DNA from: CAVRUZ01 sp963724495
GTDB lineage: Bacteria; Actinomycetota; Actinomycetes; Propionibacteriales; DAIQRJ01
Length of the DNA stretch: 64,000 bases
NCBI GenBank assembly: GCA_963724495.1
Contig: CAVRUZ010000002.1
Location: forward strand, 434,001 to 498,000
Direction: 5' to 3'
In this document: one piece after another, positions 58,351-64,000 of the stretch
How the letters are laid out: every line of letters starts with the position of its first letter
Numbering within the stretch: the first letter of the stretch is position 1
Notes under the pieces: model-generated
The model's input: the letters and a program-made list of their open reading frames with translations, nothing else
The model's database searches: none
Told to the model about the DNA's origin: nothing
Translations under genes and position numbers: made by a program

Positions 58351-58468
58351 TCGTGTCCGTGGCCGACCGTGCGGGGAGGCGACGGCCGCGGCCATGAACA
58401 GCTGGCCGCCGGACCGAGCCGCGCCACTATCCTGCGGACGACCGCGAGCCCCCAGGCACAGGAGCAGC

Positions 58469-59266
58469 ATGAGCAACCGCACGCCGTTGATGGCCGGCAA
58501 CTGGAAGATGAACTGCGACCATCGCGAGGCCGTTCACCTGGTGCAGAAGCTGGCCTGGACGCTGTCGGACAAGAACCACGACTTCGGCGCGGTGGAAGTC
58601 GTGGTGCTGCCGCCGTTCACGGCGATCCGGTCGGTGCAGACGCTGATCGATGGCGACCGGCTCGAGCTGAGGCACGGGGCGCAGGACCTGTCCCCGCACG
58701 ACAGCGGCGCGTACACCGGCGACGTCTCGGGTTCGATGCTCGCCGGACTTGGCTGCGCCTACGTGCTCGTGGGTCACTCCGAGCGGCGCGAGTTCCACGC
58801 CGAGGCCGAGACCGAGTGCCAGGCCAAGGTGCAGGCAGCGTTCCGGCACGGGCTCGTGCCGATCCTGTGTGTCGGGGAGCCGTTGCCGGTGCGGCAGGCG
58901 GGGGAGCAGGTGGCACACGCGCTGGCCCAGCTCGACGGTGCTCTCGCCGGTCTCGACGCCGATCGGGCTGCCGAGATCGTGGTCGCGTACGAGCCGGTGT
59001 GGGCGATCGGAACCGGCGAGGTGGCTACGCCGGCCGACGCGCAGGAGGTCTGCCACGCCATCCGCGGCCGCCTCGGCGAGCTGTACTCCGACGATCTCGC
59101 CGATCGGGTCCGCATCCTCTACGGCGGTTCGGTCAAGGCTGGAAACGTCGCCGGCATCATGGCCGAGGACGACGTCGACGGCTGCCTGGTGGGCGGCGCG
59201 AGCCTGGACGCGGACGAGTTCGGTGGCATCTGCCGCTTCGCCGACATGCCTTTGCTCCCGGCCTGA
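58469..59266 (+). CDS. tpiA: triosephosphate isomerase
   Basis: Tpi interconverts dihydroxyacetone phosphate and glyceraldehyde 3-phosphate. The start is MAGNWKMNCDHREAVHLVQK with the catalytic Asn-Lys; the His is in CAYVLVGHSERREFHAE and the Glu in IVVAYEPVWAIGTGEVATP. Phosphate-loop residues are in RILYGGSVKAGNVAGIMAE. The length of 265 residues is normal. AGGAGCAGC precedes the ATG. TATCCT about 34 bases upstream is a possible -10, giving tpiA its own promoter after the reversed insert. Confidence 0.97.
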   Translation: MSNRTPLMAGNWKMNCDHREAVHLVQKLAWTLSDKNHDFGAVEVVVLPPFTAIRSVQTLIDGDRLELRHGAQDLSPHDSGAYTGDVSGSMLAGLGCAYVLVGHSERREFHAEAETECQAKVQAAFRHGLVPILCVGEPLPVRQAGEQVAHALAQLDGALAGLDADRAAEIVVAYEPVWAIGTGEVATPADAQEVCHAIRGRLGELYSDDLADRVRILYGGSVKAGNVAGIMAEDDVDGCLVGGASLDADEFGGICRFADMPLLPA

Positions 59267-59346
59267 CCGGTTAGCATGGGCTGCCGGTCCGCCGCTCTGG
59301 TGGGCCGGCGACGGGTGGACAAGTCGGGTTGCGTCGAGAGGGTTCC

Positions 59347-59577
59347 ATGATCCTGGGCTTCCAGATCGCGCTGATCATCGTCAGCGGGTTCTTGCTGGTC
59401 CTCATCCTGCTGCACCGCGGCGGTGGCGGCGGTCTGAGCGACCTCTTCGGCGGTGGCGTGAGCACCAATCTCGGCGGCTCCAGCGTCGCCGAGCGGAACC
59501 TCAACCGGTTCACGGTCGCGCTGGCCATCGTGTGGACGGCCCTCATCGTCTCGCTGCTGCTGCTCGCCAAGATCTGA
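59347..59577 (+). CDS. secG: preprotein translocase subunit SecG
   Basis: This 76-residue protein has two membrane helices (IALIIVSGFLLVLILLH and ALAIVWTALIVSLLLLA) joined by GGGGGLSDLFGGGVSTN, the SecG loop. SecG assists the SecYEG channel. GAGAGGG lies before the ATG at 59347. It is the last gene of the standard tpiA-secG pair. Confidence 0.94.
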   Translation: MILGFQIALIIVSGFLLVLILLHRGGGGGLSDLFGGGVSTNLGGSSVAERNLNRFTVALAIVWTALIVSLLLLAKI

Positions 59578-59625
59578 CGCAACGGCCTGAAGGGGCGGAG
59601 CGCTCCGGCGCCAGCCGTCAGGCGG

Positions 59626-60484
59626 TCACCGCGGCGGACCGCTCGTGATCCGTCGCCGGATCTCGGCGAAGCCCTCGGGCCCTCCTTCGAGATCCCACCA
59701 GCTCTCCACCCACCAGGTCGCGCCGGCTTCGGCCCAGGCCGTCTTGTCGTTTGTGGTCTGAGCCGTGAAGTCGCCGAAGCTGTCGGCCTCCTTCACCACG
59801 TCGTAGCCCGTCCAGGGCAGCCCGGCCGCCTCGCGGTAGCCGCGCACCAAGATCGACGATCTCCGCCAGCCGTTCCGGGCTCTCCGCCTTGCGGTCGTCG
59901 CCGGGCGGGTTGTCGCCTCGCTGAGGCAGCAGACCCTCCCACCTGGCCGCGCGTTCCAGCGACGGCTGCTTCTCGCGTCCGGGCACGTAGGCACCAACCA
60001 GCCAGACCGGTGGATGTGGCTGCTGCACCGGGGGCGCCGGAAGCATGAAGTCGGTGGCCCGGACCTGGTACTCGACGCCGTCGTAGGCGAACGGCTGGCC
60101 CTTCATCAAACCTGCATAGATGTCGAGGCACTCCGTGAGCCTCCGGACGCGGGCGGCCCGGCCGTCGTCGGCCTCGAAGGCGGTCCAGCCGTCGTGCAAG
60201 GCACCCAGGCCCGCACCGAGGATGGCCCGGCCGTTGCTGACGGTGTCGAGGGTGCGCACGGTGGTGGCCAGATCCCAGGGTCGCCACCGCGACACCGGAG
60301 TCAGCAGCGTTCCCAGTCGGATCCGCTCGGTGCGACAGGCGGCGGCGGTGAGCGCCACCCACGCGCTGACGCCCCACAACGCCTCCCACCCGAACACGGC
60401 GTCCCACTCGTGCTGCTCACCCAGTTCGGCCAGTTCGGCGAGGTCGGCCGCGTCACCGAAAGGAACCACGAATCCGTAGCGCAT
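59626..60484 (-). pseudogene. LLM-class (F420/FMN-type) oxidoreductase, frameshifted
   Basis: The start MRYGFVVPFGDAADLAEL and LGTLLTPVSRWRPWDLATTV, TVSNGRAILGAGLGALH are the luciferase-like monooxygenase fold used by many F420-dependent enzymes. The frame breaks at the CC of 59847-59848. Removing one base gives VRGYREAAGLPWTGYDVV and a C-terminus ATWWVESWWDLEGGPEGFAE with a stop at 59626, about 285 residues in all. The ATG at 60484 is chosen for TAGCCT 6 bases upstream. Substrate is unknown. Confidence 0.75.
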
Positions 60485-60490
60485 CACGGC

Positions 60491-60496
60491 AGGCTA
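60491..60496 (-). promoter_or_regulatory. TAGCCT -10 element of the LLM oxidoreductase
   Basis: TAGCCT on the minus strand, 6 bases before the ATG. Confidence 0.45.
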
Positions 60497-60540
60497 GTGG
60501 TGCAGACCGACGGTCCGGCCGCCGGCAGCGCCGCCTGACA

Positions 60541-60603
60541 CGCCGAGTGGGCGCAATCTGTCGCCTGGACCGCGCGCAGGCGCCAGATTGCGCCCACTCG
60601 ACG
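60541..60603. repeat. palindromic repeat, family B, copy 2
   Basis: The arms GAGTGGGCGCAATCTGTCGC and GCGCCAGATTGCGCCCACTC match copy 1 at 9421. It lies between the LLM oxidoreductase and the beta-propeller protein. Confidence 0.85.
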
Positions 60604-60627
60604 AGGGCGTTGGGGCTGCGGCGCCGA

Positions 60628-61938
60628 TTAGTTCGGCATCCGCTTCCAGCTCAGCCCGCCGTCGTGGGTCCGGTAGACGTAGCCGTGCACGGTGGAGAGG
60701 TAGCCGGTGGTGAAGTCGGCCATCGAGATCCGGTCGACCGCGTCGTCGACCAGGGTGAGATCAGCCTGCCGCGGCCGGCCCTTGTCGGACAGCACAAGGA
60801 GGCGCTCCTCGACATTCAGCAGCATCCGGTGGTCGGACACCGTGGCGACGCCCGTTGCGCGCACCCTCCCGGTGTTGATCTTGGTCCAGTGCACGCCGTC
60901 GCGGCTCCGGTAGACGTGGCTCACGCGGTCGACGTTGCACAGCATCACGATGTAGTTCTCGCTGGTCGCCATTCCTTCCCGCTCCGGCGCCGGGCACGGG
61001 ACCGGCGCGGTGGCCCAGTGCCGGCCGAGATCGCTGCTCCGGGCGAGGACTTCGTGTCCGCTGCCGTCGTCGGCCACGAAGGCCCAGAATCCGTGGACGA
61101 CCAGTGCCCGGCCGACGCCACGTAGTCCCTTGGGCAAGGCGACCTTGGTCCACGCGTCGCTGCCCAGCGCCGAGACGAAGACCTCACCGGTGCCGTTGGC
61201 CAGGACCGTGAAGGCCTTGCGGTGCTCGAGATCCGCGATGGGCATCGAGTTGGTGGGGAACGGCAGCGAGCTCCAGCCCTGACCACCGTTGTGGGTGCGG
61301 TATCCGGCTGGTGCTCCACCGGCCCAGCCGTTCATGCCGTCGTGTGACATGAGGATGAGTGCGCCGGGGGCCACCGTGTCGTAGGACTGTGACCGCGAGC
61401 TGTCCGCCTCGAGCGCCATGATCGTGTGCCACTTGTCGTCGCGTCCCAGCTTCTGCATGATCGAACAGAGTTCGAGCCCGCACTTGCCCGACGTGGCCCG
61501 CCACACGCCCTGCGGCGTCGCCGAGACCGACAGCGTGAACGTTGCCCGCGGCTTCACTACCCGGGCGCGGCCGTCCGGGCCCCTTGTCAGCGAACCAGGG
61601 GGAGCTGTGGCGACCACCTGTCGGTCTTGAACCGCTGCAGTGTGCGGCCCGCTCGCCAGCGGAACCAGGCCGGCGTCGAAGATCACCCCGATCAGCAGCG
61701 CGATGAGCGCCACCCCACCGACCTCCAGGTAGCGACGGTGCCGGCTCTCCTGGCGCTTGCGAAACTCTGCCCGGGCTTCGCGTTCGCCCGCGTCCGGGTC
61801 CTCGTCGTCGGCCTCTGGCTCCTCGTCGTCCGGCTCACTCGACCATCTGCCGGTCGAGGCGGAGGAGGTGCGCGACCCGAAGGTCGACACCGGAGGATCC
61901 GGCGCCGAGGCGGTTCCGCCTACCGGATCGGGGTCCAT
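60628..61938 (-). CDS. membrane-anchored sialidase-like beta-propeller protein
   Basis: This 436-residue protein has a charged, acidic cytoplasmic head (about 70 residues), one membrane segment (VGGVALIALLIGVIFDAGLV) and an outer part with repeated BNR/sialidase-type blades: GYRTHNGGQGWSSLPFP, LARSSDLGRHWATAPV, VYRSRDGVHWTKINTG and VYRTHDGGLSWKRMPN. No enzyme active site is visible, so it may bind a ligand or partner. Its ATG overlaps the pgl stop (ATGA); a TAGCCT 6 bases upstream inside pgl could serve as a separate promoter. Confidence 0.75.
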   Translation of the reverse strand: MDPDPVGGTASAPDPPVSTFGSRTSSASTGRWSSEPDDEEPEADDEDPDAGEREARAEFRKRQESRHRRYLEVGGVALIALLIGVIFDAGLVPLASGPHTAAVQDRQVVATAPPGSLTRGPDGRARVVKPRATFTLSVSATPQGVWRATSGKCGLELCSIMQKLGRDDKWHTIMALEADSSRSQSYDTVAPGALILMSHDGMNGWAGGAPAGYRTHNGGQGWSSLPFPTNSMPIADLEHRKAFTVLANGTGEVFVSALGSDAWTKVALPKGLRGVGRALVVHGFWAFVADDGSGHEVLARSSDLGRHWATAPVPCPAPEREGMATSENYIVMLCNVDRVSHVYRSRDGVHWTKINTGRVRATGVATVSDHRMLLNVEERLLVLSDKGRPRQADLTLVDDAVDRISMADFTTGYLSTVHGYVYRTHDGGLSWKRMPN

Positions 61939-62663
61939 CAGGGCAGGCTAGCTCCGGCAGCCTCGTCGAGGAGCCAGCCAGTGATCTCCAGGCCCTGCAC
62001 GCCGGTTGCCGGGAGGTCGGAGTAGCCCGCGCCGCCGAACGCGCTGGCCACGGCTTCGGCCTTGTCGGCGCCGGCGACGAGGAACCACACCTGCCGCGCC
62101 CGGTTGAGTGTGTCGATGCTCATCGACAGCCTGGTGGGTGGCGGCTTGGGAGAGTCGCGCACCACCACGACACTCGACGACCGGTCGGCCAGGCCCGGGT
62201 GGTGGGGGAAGAGCGACGCCACATGCCCGTCCGGGCCCACGCCGAGCAGCAGAAGGTCGAACAGCGGCTCGCCGGCCGCCGCGAACGCGTCGAGTTCGGC
62301 TGCGTACGCGGCCGCACCGGCGTCAGCGTCGGCGGCGTCATCCAGCGCGGCCATCCGGTGGACGCTCGGGATCTCTCCTGCCCCTGGAAGGGCGTCGAGC
62401 AGCGCTGCGTCGTTGCGCTCGGGGTCGCTGCCCGGCACGAACCGCTCGTCGCCCCACCACAGGTGCACGTCGGCCAGATCCTCGGCGGGGTCGCCAAGAC
62501 CTGCCGCCCACTCCTGGACCGATCGGGTCCCCACGCCGCCACCGGTGAGCACCACCGAGGCGCGGCCTCGCTCTTCCTTGGCGGCGGTGATCGTGGCGCG
62601 GATCAGGTCAGCGGCGGCGGATGCGACGGCGGCAGCGTCGGCCAGCCTGCGCACCTCGGTCAC
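61938..62663 (-). CDS. pgl: 6-phosphogluconolactonase
   Basis: Pgl hydrolyses 6-phosphogluconolactone in the oxidative pentose phosphate pathway. The 241-residue protein has VVLTGGGVGTRSVQEWAAGL near residue 39, then VHLWWGDERFVPGSDPERND and LFDLLLLGVGPDGHVASLFP, the family active-site blocks. The GTG start overlaps the opcA stop (GTGA), which confirms the frame assigned to the opcA tail. Gene order zwf-opcA-pgl is the usual actinobacterial one. Confidence 0.96.
   Translation of the reverse strand: MTEVRRLADAAAVASAAADLIRATITAAKEERGRASVVLTGGGVGTRSVQEWAAGLGDPAEDLADVHLWWGDERFVPGSDPERNDAALLDALPGAGEIPSVHRMAALDDAADADAGAAAYAAELDAFAAAGEPLFDLLLLGVGPDGHVASLFPHHPGLADRSSSVVVVRDSPKPPPTRLSMSIDTLNRARQVWFLVAGADKAEAVASAFGGAGYSDLPATGVQGLEITGWLLDEAAGASLP
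61945..61950 (-). promoter_or_regulatory. possible internal TAGCCT -10 element for the beta-propeller gene
   Basis: TAGCCT lies inside the end of pgl, 6 bases before the ATG of the next gene. It may be chance, as the sequence also encodes pgl. Confidence 0.3.
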
Positions 62664-63858
62664 GTGGGCCGCTTCCGCGCCCGTGCGGAACCTGCCGCCT
62701 TCTTGACCGTCCCGCGGGCGCTGGTCTTCTTGGTTGCTGTCTTCTTTGCCGCCGTCTTCCTGCCGGCCGCCTTCTTGGGCTGAGCGGCCTTCTTCGCCGC
62801 GGTCTTGCTGCCCGCGGTCTTCTTCGCCCTGTTCCCGTCGGCGCGAGTCCTGGCCGGTGCCCGCTTCGCTGCAGACGACGTGACCTCGCCGATGGTCGCA
62901 GCCGTCTTGCGCGGCTGACGGCCACTCCGCCTTTCGAGGTGGTGTCGGAGTCGGCGTGGGCCAGGTACTCCTTGACGACGGCCGCGTAGACGTCGTCGGG
63001 GTCGAGCCGCAGCAGCTCCTCCCGCAACAGGTCGGCGACGCTGCGCCGCTTGAGCGCGACGTGCCGGATCGGCTGCCCGGGCACGGAGTACTCGGCGAGC
63101 ATGCCGTCGGGCCGGAAGATGCTGATCTCGCCTTCGGGCATCACCAGCCGCGCCGCGGTGATCCCGGGACCGGTCGACTGCTTCTCGGTCACCGGCACCT
63201 TGAGTCGCTGCGCCAACCAGGCTGACAGCAGCCGCGCACTGGCGTTGGACGGCTCCGACTCCACGATCGCCGCCCTCACCCGGCCCGGGTGCTGGTCGAG
63301 CGCGGCCGCCAGCAGGGTGCGCCATGGCGTGAGCCTGGTCCAGGCCATGTCGGTGTCGCCCGGGCTGTAGTTCTCCGAGACCTTGCGCAGGGCGGTCACC
63401 GGCCGTTTGGACATGTACGTGTCCGCGATCCGCCGGTCGGCGAGCCCGCCGAGCGGATCGGCCAGCATGTCCGCCGGCGGGGTGTCCGGCCACCAGATCA
63501 CCACCGGCGACTCGGGCAGCAGTAGCGGCATCACCACCGTCTGCGGGTACCGGCTGACCTCCCCGTTGAACTCCAGCAGGACGCTCTCGCCGGCCGAGTC
63601 GTGGCCGCCGACCTCCACCACGGCGTCGAGCCGGGAGTGACCGCGGCCGCCGAGGTACGACACGACGATCACGCGGGCGGGGTGCTGTTGCGCGGCCTGG
63701 CTGGCCTCGTGCAGTGCCCGCATCTGGTGCTCGGCGTCGGTGACGATGATGATCGTCAGCACCATGCCGGCGCCGCCGCTGGCGCCGATCCTGGCCCGGC
63801 AGTCGGCCAGACTCGAGGCGATCTTCGCCGTGCTGGTGTCGGACAGTGCGACTTTCAC
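62660..63858 (-). pseudogene. opcA: glucose-6-phosphate dehydrogenase assembly protein OpcA, frameshifted before its tail
   Basis: OpcA is an activator or assembly factor of actinobacterial glucose-6-phosphate dehydrogenase. The body is intact: MKVALSDTSTAKIASSLADC at the start (GTG at 63858, GGAGG upstream), VVIWWPDTPPADMLADPLGG and TYMSKRPVTALRKVSENYSP. After about residue 310 (62915-62935) the frame leaves the family. A second frame with KTAATIGEVTSSAAKRAPAR and a Lys/Ala-rich tail ends at 62660, and its TGA overlaps the pgl start. One missing base would join them, about 400 residues in all. The overlap shows that this tail frame is the real one. Confidence 0.85.
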
Positions 63859-64000
63859 GGTCGCCTCCAGGTGCGGCCACCGTCGCGGGCCAGCATCTCG
63901 TCGGCCTCCGGCGGTCCCCACGAGCCAGGGAGATACGGGACTGGTTGGGCCCGCTCGGCCCAGAACTCCTCGATGGGGTCGAGGATCCGCCACGACAGCT
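63855..64000 (-). CDS. zwf: glucose-6-phosphate dehydrogenase, C-terminal end (cut by window edge)
   Basis: Reading leftward from the window edge gives LSWRILDPIEEFWAERAQPV, then PYLPGSWGPPEADEMLAR and a stop at 63855. This is the C-terminus of G6PD, ending about 10 residues after the conserved GSWGP. Its TGA overlaps the GTG start of opcA (GTGA). Only about 48 residues are in the window, so catalytic residues cannot be checked. Confidence 0.9.
   Translation of the reverse strand, partial: LSWRILDPIEEFWAERAQPVPYLPGSWGPPEADEMLARDGGRTWRRP

Overview
The window is a GC-rich actinobacterial chromosome segment. Three things suggest a member of Propionibacteriales, perhaps Nocardioidaceae-like: the gene content (lexA with a divergent LysM gene, nrdR-nrdJ, uvrC-rapZ-yvcK-whiA-gap-pgk-tpiA-secG, pgl-opcA-zwf), the actinobacterial families (DUF3159, DUF5302, DUF6318, DUF6529) and the leaderless TANNNT promoters. 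The genus is not determined. I see no rRNA, tRNA, insertion sequence, prophage or CRISPR array.

Layout. 0-6 kb: end of a glutathione peroxidase, a secreted SGNH hydrolase, a doubtful membrane protein and a GH38 alpha-mannosidase. 5.6-18.4 kb: housekeeping and information genes (membrane protein, Rv2728c-like protein, miaA, dapF, hflX, a P450, dinG, a CofE-like gene, lexA with its SOS box, a divergent LysM cell-envelope gene, nrdR). 18.6-21.5 kb: nrdJ. 21.7-24.6 kb: small actinobacterial families. 24.8-27.5 kb: a rearranged patch where a GxGYxYP fragment abuts an acyl-CoA dehydrogenase fragment, followed by a FAD oxidoreductase. 27.7-36.5 kb: serpin, DUF3159, a DprE2-like reductase, SGNH, trmL, DHFR-like, metallophosphoesterase, PKD and lipoprotein genes. 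37-42 kb: an ABC exporter operon and two Gfo/Idh/MocA oxidoreductases. 42-49 kb: uvrA, MOSC, a GarD/UxaA dehydratase and a Rieske lipoprotein. 49-59.6 kb: uvrC-rapZ-yvcK-whiA-gap-pgk, then two reversed genes, then tpiA-secG. 59.6-64 kb: LLM oxidoreductase, a beta-propeller membrane protein, and zwf-opcA-pgl on the minus strand.

Most notable structure. (1) A family of 80-90 bp intergenic palindromic elements with AAACATGCAG / CTGCATGTTT ends occurs at seven places; three of these lie in a roughly 150-bp tandem array and two flank a GNAT gene that interrupts the glycolytic cluster. (2) A second palindromic family has two copies 51 kb apart. (3) About fourteen genes show a TANNNT hexamer 6-8 bp before the start codon, including a nine-codon mini-ORF coupled to a P450.

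Data caveat. About ten genes, including conserved rapZ and opcA, need a one-base reading-frame change to give a full-length family member. Most of these are an extra base in a short homopolymer, which looks more like residual indel error than biology. They are annotated as joined, frameshifted genes.
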